A stretch of 64,000 bases of DNA. Origin: Bacteroidales bacterium H3. Lineage in GTDB: Bacteria > Bacteroidota > Bacteroidia > Bacteroidales > Muribaculaceae. Each line of letters opens with the position of its first letter. Positions within the stretch are counted from its first letter, which is position 1. The notes beneath the pieces are model-generated. The model searched no databases. It was not told the DNA's origin and saw nothing but the letters and a program-made list of their open reading frames with translations. Below, in pieces: positions 35,131 through 43,202 of this stretch. The stretch covers positions 1 to 64,000 of the forward strand of contig DAAN01000026.1 of the NCBI GenBank assembly GCA_001701135.1, written 5' to 3'. Made by a program: the position numbers and the translations under genes.

Positions 35131-35138
35131 CAAAATTA
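35131..35138 (-). promoter_or_regulatory. -7 box for pldA
   Basis: The minus strand reads TAATTTTG, about 50 bases before the ATG at 35081. Confidence 0.6.
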
Positions 35139-35246
35139 GTTAAAATTTTGCATAGTAATGAGGTAAATAACTCTCCCTGCCTGCGCTTTTTTTATCCTTT
35201 TATGCTAAAAGATATCAATAAAGTTGCTTTATAATCAAAAACTGCT

Positions 35247-35254
35247 TACCTTTG
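35247..35254 (+). promoter_or_regulatory. -7 box for a candidate small RNA
   Basis: TACCTTTG fits TAnnTTTG, with a TTG at 35224-35226 at a reasonable -33 position. There is no coding frame before the terminator at 35311-35345. Confidence 0.6.
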
Positions 35255-35260
35255 GACACT

Positions 35261-35346
35261 TCTAAAGTTTCTCGTTAAATAATAAACGAAGCAACTTTGC
35301 TCTTTTCTATGGAGATGTGCACCCCCCGGCGCGCATCTCCTTTATT
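35261..35346 (+). ncRNA. candidate small RNA of about 85 nt
   Basis: A promoter (35247-35254) is followed by two hairpins and a terminator tail. Hairpin 1 pairs AAGTT (35265-35269) with AACTT (35293-35297), enclosing TCGTT/AACGA (35272-35276 and 35285-35289). Hairpin 2 pairs GGAGATGTGC (35311-35320) with GCGCATCTCC (35331-35340), with a C-rich loop, and is followed by TTTATTAT. No start codon with an open frame fits. The family is not recognised. Confidence 0.55.
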
Positions 35347-35421
35347 ATATGTAAAATTTTATTTTCGCGGATCCGATGAGGAATTTGAGGGTTGAATACC
35401 TTCAATCTCCCCGAAAATGAT

Positions 35422-35429
35422 TAACTTTG
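35422..35429 (+). promoter_or_regulatory. -7 box for the DUF1016 gene
   Basis: TAACTTTG lies 114 bases before the ATG at 35543, leaving a leader of about 105 bases that is AT-rich and has no clear structure. Confidence 0.6.
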
Positions 35430-35542
35430 CAATATAAGCATCATCATGCGAAATGAATAAAAATATTGATTCTGATATAGATAACATTGTATAAGCTATA
35501 AAAATCTTCCATTAACAAGAAATTTTATATCTCGTATAAAGT

Positions 35543-36646
35543 ATGGCAAAGACAGACAATAAACCGGCATTTGTGAAACGTGATACCATTATTGCTGGTA
35601 AAGAATATGCACAGCTATTAAGTACGTTAAAAGAACGTTTTCGGAGGTCGCAGATAAAGGCTGCCGTCAAGGTCAACACAACTATGCTGGAATATTACTG
35701 GTCTATGGGTCGGGATCTTTCAAAACTTCATGAAGCTGCCAAATGGGGAACCGCGTTCTTCGACTGTCTGAGTCTTGACCTCAAATCTGCTTTCCCCGGT
35801 CAGACAGGTTTTTCCGTCACCAATATCAAGTATGCCAAGCGGTGGTATGAATTTTATAATCAAGAGGATGTAATTCGTCAACAACTTGTTGACGAATTTG
35901 AGATGCCTACGGATTTTGGTCTGATTCCTTGGGGACATCATATAGAGATATTCACTCGTAGTAAGTCTATTAACGAGGCTATTTTCTATATTGAAGAAAC
36001 CATACAGAATAGTTGGAGCAGGGCTGAACTTGGGGTAGAGATTGATAACAACCTTTATGAGATACAGGGTCACGCCATTACCAATTTTGATGAGAAGTTG
36101 CCCGCTCCATATAGCGGTCTCGCAAAAGCCATATTGAAAAGTCCTTATGATTTCAGATTCATCGACAATAAAATTACGACAGAAAAACAATTAGAAGATG
36201 AACTTGCGGCCAATATCACCAGATTTCTTCTTGAGTTAGGACAAGGGTTCGCATATGTCGGTCGTCAGATGGAATTAAAGATGCCGGGAGGTCAGACATT
36301 CATTCCAGATATGATTTTCTACCATACTCGGCTAAAATCATATATCGTCTGTGAACTTAAAGTAGTTCCGTTCATTCCCGACTTTGCAGGGAAATTGAAT
36401 TTCTATGTCTCGGCAGTTGACGAACTGATGAAACAGCCTGATGACAATCCGACAATAGGATTGCTGATTTGTAAATCGAAAGATGATACGGTCGTTGAAT
36501 GGTCGTTCCGAGGAATGAACCAGCCGCTCGGAGTTGCCGAGTATCAGCTTAAGGAATTCATTTCAGAGAAAGCTGCAAAGTTGCTCCCTTCCGAGGCAGA
36601 ATTGCAGAACGTCATAGACACATACGATGATGTATCGGATGACTGA
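35543..36646 (+). CDS. DUF1016/YhcG-type PD-(D/E)XK nuclease
   Basis: The 367-residue protein has the DUF1016 N-terminal helical region (LLSTLKERFRRSQIKAAVKVNTTMLEYYWSMGRDL) and a C-terminal PD-(D/E)XK nuclease core. FIPDMIFYHTRLKSYIVCELKV (about 253-274) supplies the P-D and E-x-K residues. Members are predicted structure-specific or defence-related nucleases and occur near mobile elements. Codon use is more AT-rich than in the core genes to its left, and it borders the mobile element, so it may be part of the acquired region. Confidence 0.85.
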   Translation: MAKTDNKPAFVKRDTIIAGKEYAQLLSTLKERFRRSQIKAAVKVNTTMLEYYWSMGRDLSKLHEAAKWGTAFFDCLSLDLKSAFPGQTGFSVTNIKYAKRWYEFYNQEDVIRQQLVDEFEMPTDFGLIPWGHHIEIFTRSKSINEAIFYIEETIQNSWSRAELGVEIDNNLYEIQGHAITNFDEKLPAPYSGLAKAILKSPYDFRFIDNKITTEKQLEDELAANITRFLLELGQGFAYVGRQMELKMPGGQTFIPDMIFYHTRLKSYIVCELKVVPFIPDFAGKLNFYVSAVDELMKQPDDNPTIGLLICKSKDDTVVEWSFRGMNQPLGVAEYQLKEFISEKAAKLLPSEAELQNVIDTYDDVSDD

Positions 36647-37404
36647 GAATCTAAATAATCATATTCTGATTATACCATCATCTCTTCAAATCACCTGCCT
36701 TAATTAGTAAAATTGCAGGTTGATATTTTGAATTTAAAAAAATATAAGTATATTTGCGGCTAAATGAAATAACTAAAGGCGTTTACTCGACGCTCTTTCT
36801 TGACACATAGAAATCTGGTAAATTTAGTTATATCTCAAAATTTCACATCTTAATATCTTATAAATTAACAATTTATATTGTGATGTGTTTTTATCAAGGA
36901 ACAAATTAGGAACAGAAACACGAATTATCATATTTTCTTGTTTTTTTATTTGCACTACCTTTCTTTCTCTTCACTTGTTCGTACTTTGAGTATTTTTCCA
37001 AGTCATTTCACACGATTTTCATCCTCTCGCCAAGAGTGATTGTTGCAGTCATCTATGGATGAATAACCACAGCCAAAAGAAAAAAGGACAAATCTCTGTT
37101 TCTTTCAAGGAACATTGTTTTTTGCAAAGGTAACCATTTCCCTCAAAACACCTATACAGGCAGTCCAATATATCTGCCTATATTTAGTTTACTTTAGTTT
37201 AGCATATATATAAGCTAATAGACTAAACTAAACCTTTACCGAAGTTCTCCCCCTTACTTTTATATTCACAGTCAAAAGAGAAGATAATCGCACCGATATT
37301 TTCTTTTTTCGCTGCATCCCAATTTTACGGAAGTTCCTTTTATCGTAACTTCTGCCATAGGCATTTTATCCTCGCATCCCAACTTTCGGTCTGCCTGATG
37401 AGAA
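36647..37404. other. intergenic region at the likely mobile-element boundary
   Basis: No gene is supported. An orphan -7 box TATATTTG lies at 36749-36756 on the plus strand, followed by a weak hairpin (GCGT...ACGC then TCTTTCTT, about 36780-36800) and no coding frame. A minus-strand TACCTTTG lies near 37130. Two inverted repeats lie at 37157-37232. No att site was recognised, and no integrase gene is in the window. Confidence 0.5.
37159..37232. repeat. two adjacent inverted repeats
   Basis: AGGCAG...CTGCCT, with about 10 bases between the arms, lies near 37158-37179. TTTAGTTTAG (37193-37202) pairs with CTAAACTAAA (37223-37232) across an AT-rich loop. The AT-rich, symmetric character suits an operator, an attachment or replication-related site; none can be chosen from sequence. 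Confidence 0.55.
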
Positions 37405-37624
37405 TTGTGTCGCAAAGGTACTTGTCATGTCTTTCTTGTATTCAAGGTCACAGCCTGACGGTTCCCGACAAAATCTCCACGCTCCGCTTTGCAGAGGTCG
37501 TATTTGGTCGTGAAACCCTGCATAAAGAGCCATAACACCTTTTGAGGCGACATAATTTTCAATCAAGCCCGAAAGTAGCTGAAATGCTAAAAGAGGGAAA
37601 ATAAAAAACTTAAAACTTAGGATT
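37405..37624 (+). promoter_or_regulatory. structured leader of the first element gene
   Basis: It begins with GCAAAGGTA (a TACCTTTGC box on the opposite strand, near 37410). About 215 bases later it ends with a small stem (TAGC...GCTA) and AAGAGGGAAAATAAAA just before the ATG. The same layout precedes the genes at 62494 and 63401. No protein is evident in the leader. Confidence 0.5.
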
Positions 37625-37918
37625 ATGGCAAACTATGCAACAAACATTTTCTACGCAAGGACGGAAAACAAAGCAGACCTCGACAAGATAGAGGCATTCT
37701 TGGATGACACTTTTGACGGCTTTGTCAATAGACACAGCGATAGCGTGGATGCGGAGTTTACCTCTCGTTGGGTTTATCCGGAAGAAGAAATCGACAGGCT
37801 GATAGCTTCGTTGGAAGCCAAAGACAAAACTTATATCAAAATTCTGTCCTACGAATTTGCAGACGAATACGTGAGCTTCAGAATCTTCTCACAGGGTAAA
37901 TGGGATATCAAGTTGTAA
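37625..37918 (+). CDS. small element-borne hypothetical protein
   Basis: The 97-residue acidic protein (MANYATNIFYARTENKADLDKIEAFLDDTFDGF...) is not recognised by function; proteins of this look are common in Bacteroidales conjugative elements. It has alternating helices and strands, no signal peptide and no catalytic motif. It is first of a run of four small genes in one direction (37625-38725), 18 bases before the next. Confidence 0.65.
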   Translation: MANYATNIFYARTENKADLDKIEAFLDDTFDGFVNRHSDSVDAEFTSRWVYPEEEIDRLIASLEAKDKTYIKILSYEFADEYVSFRIFSQGKWDIKL

Positions 37919-37936
37919 CCCTAAAATGACAAGACT

Positions 37937-38113
37937 ATGTACGAATACGAAAAAGATAGCGAAATTATAGGTGCGCACTGCACCCTGCTTACCCCCTATA
38001 AAGGCTACTCCGAGGGAACAGTTGTCGGCGACTTCGGCAATAAAATAGTGGTACGTCTTAGCAGTGGCAAAGAGGTGGTCGAGTACCGTGATGAAGTGAT
38101 TATTTACGATTAA
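37937..38113 (+). CDS. 58-residue hypothetical protein
   Basis: The frame ATG 37937 to TAA 38113 reads MYEYEKDSEIIGAHCTLLTPYKGYSEGTVVGDFGNKIVVRLSSGKEVVEYRDEVIIYD. In pieces, MYEYEKDSEIIGAHC, GYSEGTVVGDFG and EVVEYRDEVIIYD show a small all-beta, SH3/KOW-like pattern. It fills the gap between two small element genes with close spacing, which supports it as real. Function unknown. Confidence 0.6.
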   Translation: MYEYEKDSEIIGAHCTLLTPYKGYSEGTVVGDFGNKIVVRLSSGKEVVEYRDEVIIYD

Positions 38114-38124
38114 ATCCAAGAGCG

Positions 38125-38451
38125 ATGCAACAGGTAGCAATGAAATTCGTCCAATGGGACGTACCCGAATTAGAAAAGCTGAAAGGCTGCAGGGTTTACC
38201 AGTTACGGGAACAACTTGATAACGGAGACAAGTTGAGCCGTGAAGACAAGAACTGGATTACCCGAAACGTGAAAGAGTGCATCCATTTCAAAAGAGGTAT
38301 CGCATTGATGGGCTACTTCTTTGATTTCTCCGATGTTCTCAAACGATATTTCGTGAAACAGCACGGACATATCACCGAGTATTGCGCCATTGACAAGACT
38401 GCGTTGCGCTCTGTCTTGTATGGTCGAATAGAAGACGTAGTAGAAGTATAA
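38125..38451 (+). CDS. small element-borne hypothetical protein
   Basis: The 108-residue protein (MQQVAMKFVQWDVPELEKLKGCRVYQLREQL...) is mostly helical, with mixed charge, and has no signal peptide or recognised domain. It lies 11 bases after the 58-residue gene and 16 bases before the next, in the same run. It resembles accessory proteins of Bacteroidales mobile elements; function unknown. Confidence 0.62.
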   Translation: MQQVAMKFVQWDVPELEKLKGCRVYQLREQLDNGDKLSREDKNWITRNVKECIHFKRGIALMGYFFDFSDVLKRYFVKQHGHITEYCAIDKTALRSVLYGRIEDVVEV

Positions 38452-38467
38452 TTAAAATCAAAGAAAC

Positions 38468-38725
38468 ATGAAAGCAACGATTGAGCATAGCTTTTGTCCT
38501 TATTGTGACGAGGTAACAGAACTCTACTTCCGTATCATCAACACGATTCTTTTCTCAACCGATGAAACGGAACTGCGTACCGGCATGGAACGCCTACAAG
38601 AAAAAACACGTCTTGATGATTATTTCGTCTTCGGCTATGGCAAGCATCACCTATGGGTCTGCCAAAGACGTCCCAGTAATCAAAAAAAGATTTTCGAGCA
38701 TCGGGTAATCATGGCAGAATTTTGA
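38468..38725 (+). CDS. small element-borne protein with CPYC motif
   Basis: The 85-residue protein begins MKATIEHSFCPYCDEVTELYFR. The CPYC pair, with downstream HHLWVC and a late His, could bind one zinc, but the full ligand set is not certain. It is last of the small-gene run. A 680-base gap to ssb follows. Confidence 0.6.
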   Translation: MKATIEHSFCPYCDEVTELYFRIINTILFSTDETELRTGMERLQEKTRLDDYFVFGYGKHHLWVCQRRPSNQKKIFEHRVIMAEF

Positions 38726-39405
38726 TGATACAGGCAGGAACGGGATAATCTTCCATTCCTGCCACGCCGCATTCCCTTTTTTACATCTATCTCTCTCTTT
38801 TGGCTGCGCCATATCCTTTTGTAAAAACCAGCCATTCGTGAAAAGCTGCCGTCCGCTTTTCCGAAAAGCAGGGTTCTTTCCTTTTTCCCTTTTGTCCCCT
38901 ATTCTTTCTGCCGGACGGGAACATGGCAGCACCCCGATACCCCGTTCCGCCTTTTGTCGCCACTTCGTTGATATTCCCTTCTGCGGTATCGCCACCTGTT
39001 GTCAGTTCAGTGTTCTGTTTGTAGCCACCTCTATTCAGTCCGACCGAATTACACGAAAATCCCTGCCGATTCTGCGGACTTACAGCCGAAACGCGCACCA
39101 TTGTGCCGGTGGACGGATTGCTCTTTCACTTCCCCTGCAACTACGGCTTTCCGCTCATTTTCAGAATAGTTTTCCGCCGAAGTCATCATCATTTTCCGAT
39201 GCAAAGATAGTATGCAGACGGGAACGACTTTGGAAGTCTTGACCAATGGCACAGCCGTACAATCTTCCTTTATCGAGCCTTCTGGTTTTGCCTACGGACA
39301 AAAATAAAGAGTATTGATGCGTCCGGCCTTGGTGCATTCCCTTAACTGCACCTACTTTTTGAGGCAGCGTAAAATTGATTTAATAACTTCTAAAAACAAT
39401 TCATT
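38726..39405. other. intergenic region before ssb
   Basis: No convincing gene is seen; the open frames on both strands are out of keeping with element codon use and have no family look. A minus-strand TATCTTTGC box lies near 39199-39208. This again puts a leftward -7 box about 200 bases before a rightward gene, as at 37410, 62253 and 63170. Confidence 0.45.
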
Positions 39406-39786
39406 ATGAAAAAGATTGAAAACAATTTCGTAGTAACCGGTTTCGTAGGAAAGGATGCAGAAATCCGTCAGTTCACCAACGCAAGTGTAGCACGTTTCCC
39501 TCTGGCAGTAAGCCGACTGGAGAATAATGGCGAGGAATCCAAACGCGTTTCCGCCTTTATGAATTTTGAGGCGTGGCGTAAAAACGAGAACACCGGGTCG
39601 TTCGACCAACTGACCAAGGGTACGATGCTGACCGTCGAGGGGTATTTCAAGCCCGAAGAATGGAGCGACCAAAGCGGTGTGAAACACAACCGTATCGTGA
39701 TAGTCGCCGTCAAGTTCTATCCGCCCGTCGAGAAGGAGGAGACTCCTGAAAAGCCGGCCAAACCAGCGAAAAAAGGCAAGAAATAA
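39406..39786 (+). CDS. ssb: element-borne single-stranded DNA-binding protein
   Basis: The 126-residue OB-fold protein coats ssDNA during replication or conjugative transfer. FVVTGFVGKDAEIRQF, VARFPLAVSR and FMNFEAWRK (residues about 8-58) follow the Ssb pattern. The tail is short and Lys/Pro-rich (KPAKPAKKGKK), without the acidic DDDIPF tip that recruits partners in chromosomal Ssb. That is usual for element-coded versions. A hairpin terminator follows 17 bases after the stop. Confidence 0.88.
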   Translation: MKKIENNFVVTGFVGKDAEIRQFTNASVARFPLAVSRLENNGEESKRVSAFMNFEAWRKNENTGSFDQLTKGTMLTVEGYFKPEEWSDQSGVKHNRIVIVAVKFYPPVEKEETPEKPAKPAKKGKK

Positions 39787-39802
39787 TCCTTGCCTTATCA
39801 CG

Positions 39803-39834
39803 ACAAAAGCGGCCTTTGGGTCGCTTTTGTTTTA
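39803..39834 (+). terminator. rho-independent terminator after ssb
   Basis: ACAAAAGCG pairs perfectly with CGCTTTTGT across a 10-base loop and is followed by TTTA. Confidence 0.75.
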
Positions 39835-39873
39835 CTCATTACGGTGTTGTTGCACCATCTGTACTTTTATACT

Positions 39874-40155
39874 CTACTTGTTCTCTTTTACCGCATTCAG
39901 AAATGCTTTGGCAGGTTTGAATGCAGGGATGTTGTGAGCGGGAATTTTAATTGTCGTATTCTTCGAAATGTTCCGGGCCGTCTTTTCAGCTCTCCGTTTT
40001 ATAACAAAGCTGCCGAAGCCGCGCAAGAACACCTCGTTTCCCGCAACCATCGACTCTTTTACATTTTCCATGAATGATTCCACCACAGTCATCACAACCG
40101 TTTTCTCAATTCCGCTCTGCCGTGAGATCTGAGCGACAATTTCCGCTTTTGTCAT
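39874..40155 (-). CDS. HU-family DNA-binding protein
   Basis: The 93-residue dimeric, DNA-bending protein opens MTKAEIVAQISRQSGIEKTVV. It has the HU core FLRGFGSFVIKRRAEKTARNISKNTTIKIPAHNIPAFKPAKAF, with the DNA-binding arm around residues 50-75 and the intercalating Pro in IPAHNIP. It is probably an accessory protein for recombination or transfer of the element. It has its own TAATTTTG promoter. Confidence 0.92.
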   Translation of the reverse strand: MTKAEIVAQISRQSGIEKTVVMTVVESFMENVKESMVAGNEVFLRGFGSFVIKRRAEKTARNISKNTTIKIPAHNIPAFKPAKAFLNAVKENK

Positions 40156-40183
40156 ATTGTTCTTGATTTTAATGAATACGGTG

Positions 40184-40191
40184 CAAAATTA
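40184..40191 (-). promoter_or_regulatory. -7 box for the HU gene
   Basis: The minus strand reads TAATTTTG, 29 bases before the ATG at 40155. Confidence 0.65.
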
Positions 40192-40430
40192 ACAAATATC
40201 CGCCTGTTATAACAATCCAAACTTATTTGTCATCCCGAAAACTGCTTTTACTGAATCCGCCGAAGACGCCCCTCAAGAGCCTGCCCACTACCAAAAATAC
40301 CAACAATAAAATTATAATATCTCCCATAGGTCTTATTTTTTATAGTTATATCCAACTTAAAGATACGAAAAAATAATGAATTACGCAAGTAATCTACTGA
40401 TTTTCAATATCCATATTTGATTTATAAGTT

Positions 40431-41042
40431 CTATTTCCGGATGCCCGGCACGCGTCCCGGTGTTCGGTTAAGCTGAACCTTGTATTTATTGAGAATGCTG
40501 TACACGGTGCTTTTACTCCGGACACCGCTCTCTTTCCAAATATCACGGATTGAATACCCATTGTTATACATATCCACGATTTTTTTGTCCCGTTCAGTTT
40601 TACTCATACTTTTTTTGGTAATCGGAATACTGATACTCTGCTGCAGGCGTATAATCTTATCTGACGACTTCCGCAAAACAGCCACTTCCTCCGGTAATGC
40701 CCCGAACATGGCCAATACTTCCGCCGGTGTCGTGTCCGGAAACAATTTGTTGTCGGTGTCAATTTTATCGTGAATGGAGATAATACGCACGACCTTGATG
40801 CGGCATAGCTCGATCAATGCCGATAGTTCCCGTAAACCACGCACGGCATTGCTGAATTTTGACACCACCAATTCGTCGCCTCTTTCAAGATTCGACATCA
40901 GTTGTTTCCATCTCGGTCTGAGCGTCTCGTGTCCGACCGATTCTTCAACCACTTGTACACACCCGTACTGGCGCATCCATTCCTTATCCGCATCAAACGC
41001 ATCGTAGGAATTCGCCTCGAATATATAACCGACTTTTGCCAT
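40431..41042 (-). CDS. serine-recombinase-like protein lacking catalytic residues
   Basis: The 203-residue protein has a resolvase-type N-terminal domain and a C-terminal helix-turn-helix (DMYNNGYSIRDIWKESGVRSKSTVYSILNKYK, about 155-190). The usual Y-x-R-x-S active-site start is replaced by YIFEA. The second Arg motif (LxRLxR) reads SKFSNAVRG. The nucleophilic Ser and at least one catalytic Arg are therefore missing. It may be a DNA-binding regulator built on a recombinase fold. Start MAKVGYIF at 41042 sits behind a TATATTTG box. Confidence 0.72.
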   Translation of the reverse strand: MAKVGYIFEANSYDAFDADKEWMRQYGCVQVVEESVGHETLRPRWKQLMSNLERGDELVVSKFSNAVRGLRELSALIELCRIKVVRIISIHDKIDTDNKLFPDTTPAEVLAMFGALPEEVAVLRKSSDKIIRLQQSISIPITKKSMSKTERDKKIVDMYNNGYSIRDIWKESGVRSKSTVYSILNKYKVQLNRTPGRVPGIRK

Positions 41043-41072
41043 ATCAATATACAATATTCATGATAACAAGTG

Positions 41073-41080
41073 CAAATATA
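41073..41080 (-). promoter_or_regulatory. -7 box for the recombinase-like gene
   Basis: The minus strand reads TATATTTG, 31 bases before the ATG at 41042. Confidence 0.6.
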
Positions 41081-41101
41081 CAAGTTTTATTCGAGTATCT
41101 G

Positions 41102-41284
41102 AATCATACTATATTAAAAAACGAAAATCGTACATTTTTCATGTTTTTATCTTCACTTGTTTTCATTGGTAATCATACTATTAAGTACGATATTAAAAAA
41201 TGCGCAAAATACGGTTTTTCGGATGCGAAGTATCAAAAATAATATATAGTTTTGCACTAAATAGTACGAAATAATATAGTATGA
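41102..41284. promoter_or_regulatory. repeated symmetric motifs between divergent genes
   Basis: AATCATACTAT occurs at 41102 and 41171. TCATACTATATT at 41104-41115 has an exact inverted copy at 41273-41284 that covers the ATG of the lipoprotein gene. AGTACGA-type pieces recur at 41185 and 41263. The layout suits binding by one regulator to both promoters, most simply the recombinase-like protein. Confidence 0.55.
41247..41254 (+). promoter_or_regulatory. -7 box for the lipoprotein operon
   Basis: TAGTTTTG fits TAnnTTTG and lies 27 bases before the ATG at 41281. Confidence 0.6.
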
Positions 41285-42330
41285 AAACATCAAAATCGAA
41301 CTTAAAACAGCCGATAATCTTTGCCAAAATAATTGCCGTTTCGATTGCCGTATTCCTATGCGCGTCATGCGACAACGGCAATGGCAAACGATTGGCGAAA
41401 GCCAAGAATGACCCTGCCGGAACATACAGGGAATACCTGTCTGACATACGCAGGCAGAAAAGACTCTCCATTAAAGAATTGACCGGACACCTCAAGCAAT
41501 GGCAAACATTGAGGGATTCCGTATTCCTGTATCTCGAATGTGATACGCTTGGCCGGCTTCATTCCACTGTAAGAGAAGAGTGTGAACAGATACATGATTC
41601 CATCCGCATGGAATTTTCACGGATGGTGCTGTCTCAAACACGCACTTATAAGGATATACTGTGGGTAAAAGAACAAATCTCGCCGCATCTTGAAGACAAA
41701 GAGTTGCATCGTGTGGCTGAAACAATCCGGCCGTTCTTTGCCTCATTGGATAACCAGCCCGTCAGTCAGAGAAACCGACAACATATTCTTGCCACTTATC
41801 GAGCTACCCTTGCTGAAACGATTGATTACGGTATTCATTGTATGGCAGACCTGACGACCTTTATCGAAAAGGAGGATGCTGTGTACCGGGCATTCCTTTC
41901 ACGTCTGCCTGATTTCGACGGCGAGAATCTTTCCGACATCACGCATGACACGGAACGATGCTGCGCACAGGTATTTCTTGCCGCCGAACGGAACGACATC
42001 ACCTATCGCAATGCCATGATTTATTTGGCCATGCGCACCAACCGCAGGCTGATTCAGAATGTCCGAACCTGTATCGACGACATCTGCAATCAAAAAGTCA
42101 AGACACCGGCACAGGCACAAGCCTACATCTGGATGCTTCTCCAGCCTTATTCGTCGTTGGACGGTTTCTGCTTGGCGTTGCTTTCAGCCGAAGAAAGAGA
42201 GCAACTCGATATGCTTGCCTCGCAGACACCCGACGCTTTCAGAGAGTTGGGCAGGATGCTGCACCCAGGAGACAACCGCTTGGACGAGCTGCCCGGAATG
42301 CTGATGGAAGCATTCATACACACGCTGTAA
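41281..42330 (+). CDS. element-borne lipoprotein, unknown
   Basis: The 349-residue protein has a lipoprotein signal (IIAVSIAVFLCASCDNGNG, Cys at about 30). The long body is helix-rich and fully charged (KQWQTLRDSVFLYLECDTLGRLHSTVREECEQIHDS...). No enzyme motif is seen. It heads a tightly spaced operon of five genes that runs to 44618, just before the candidate oriT and relaxase. Function unknown. Confidence 0.72.
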   Translation: MKTSKSNLKQPIIFAKIIAVSIAVFLCASCDNGNGKRLAKAKNDPAGTYREYLSDIRRQKRLSIKELTGHLKQWQTLRDSVFLYLECDTLGRLHSTVREECEQIHDSIRMEFSRMVLSQTRTYKDILWVKEQISPHLEDKELHRVAETIRPFFASLDNQPVSQRNRQHILATYRATLAETIDYGIHCMADLTTFIEKEDAVYRAFLSRLPDFDGENLSDITHDTERCCAQVFLAAERNDITYRNAMIYLAMRTNRRLIQNVRTCIDDICNQKVKTPAQAQAYIWMLLQPYSSLDGFCLALLSAEEREQLDMLASQTPDAFRELGRMLHPGDNRLDELPGMLMEAFIHTL

Positions 42331-42333
42331 AAT

Positions 42334-42804
42334 ATGACAACAGAAAAATATATGAATATGTTACGACATTTTTATAATGACTTCATGGCATTCGTCCCCC
42401 TGCAACTTCCGCAGTTGCTCGATGTGACGACGATGGAAGAACCGCAGTTCTACGGCGACTATGTGCTGCTTACGTTTCCGTTGCGCACCCCTTACGAACT
42501 GGACGAAGTAATGGATATGTTCGAGGACGACATGGAGTTGATCACGCTTTACCACCATATCCCGATGCGGACGGAAAAATTCGGTCATAGCACTTGTGCA
42601 TACTCGAATCCCGCTTTCGGACAGATGTTCAAGATGAACGCCAAGACTGATACGGAGGGTAATGTAAACAGCATCCTTGTTACCATCTATGATTCTTTGG
42701 AGCAGATGTACGGGGACCTATGCCTCGATTTGGAACTTCACTCCAAAAGCGGGTTCCTGAAATACAAGAAAGACAAGTCCGACGTGCTGATGAATTTCAT
42801 ATGA
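42334..42804 (+). CDS. element-borne hypothetical protein
   Basis: The 156-residue acidic protein (MTTEKYMNMLRHFYNDFMAFVPLQLPQLLDV...) starts 3 bases after the lipoprotein stop. Its own stop overlaps the next start (ATGA). It has mixed helix and strand, no membrane segment and no recognised domain. Translational coupling suggests joint function with the 42801 gene. Confidence 0.65.
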   Translation: MTTEKYMNMLRHFYNDFMAFVPLQLPQLLDVTTMEEPQFYGDYVLLTFPLRTPYELDEVMDMFEDDMELITLYHHIPMRTEKFGHSTCAYSNPAFGQMFKMNAKTDTEGNVNSILVTIYDSLEQMYGDLCLDLELHSKSGFLKYKKDKSDVLMNFI

Positions 42805-43202
42805 GAGAAAGTTTATACCGACAGATGGTCTATTGCATCAACACCTACCGGACGTGGATAGAGGTTGCCGATGACAATCTCTACAAGGAGCATATCATCT
42901 CAAGAACCGACCGCACCGATTACCTCGTTTCCCGTACATTGGTGCTGCGTGCCTTCAAGACGAACGGCATACACGCCGAGGGTACGACATGGACTATTCC
43001 CGAACACGAACTGGACAAGGCTTTGGCCATCTACCGAAAGCAAGACAGTACATTCAAGCAGCGCATCAAGAAAGCGGCCATGTACTTTTCGCCCAAGGAT
43101 GCCGAAACCCTTATCCGACTGGCGACATACGGTATTGTCCAGTTGGAACTCATTGTGCGCCCCACTCCCATACCCGAAAAGCCCTATTACTTATGTTACT
43201 GA
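42801..43202 (+). CDS. element-borne hypothetical protein
   Basis: The 133-residue basic protein (MRESLYRQMVYCINTYRTWIEVADDNLYKEHI...) is not recognised. The ATG at 42801 overlaps the upstream stop as ATGA; the open frame extends further upstream but only within the preceding gene. It is predicted cytosolic and mostly helical. It overlaps the next gene by 10 bases. Confidence 0.62.
   Translation: MRESLYRQMVYCINTYRTWIEVADDNLYKEHIISRTDRTDYLVSRTLVLRAFKTNGIHAEGTTWTIPEHELDKALAIYRKQDSTFKQRIKKAAMYFSPKDAETLIRLATYGIVQLELIVRPTPIPEKPYYLCY

Noticed and set aside
37366..37566. 66-codon minus-strand frame upstream of 37625
   Set aside because: It lies inside the leader shared with two other element genes, where the conserved feature is RNA-like structure rather than this frame.
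38838..39242. 134-codon plus-strand frame and overlapping minus-strand frames before ssb
   Set aside because: Cys/Arg/Phe-rich, low-complexity translations in every frame, no start signal and no recognisable domain; treated as non-coding.
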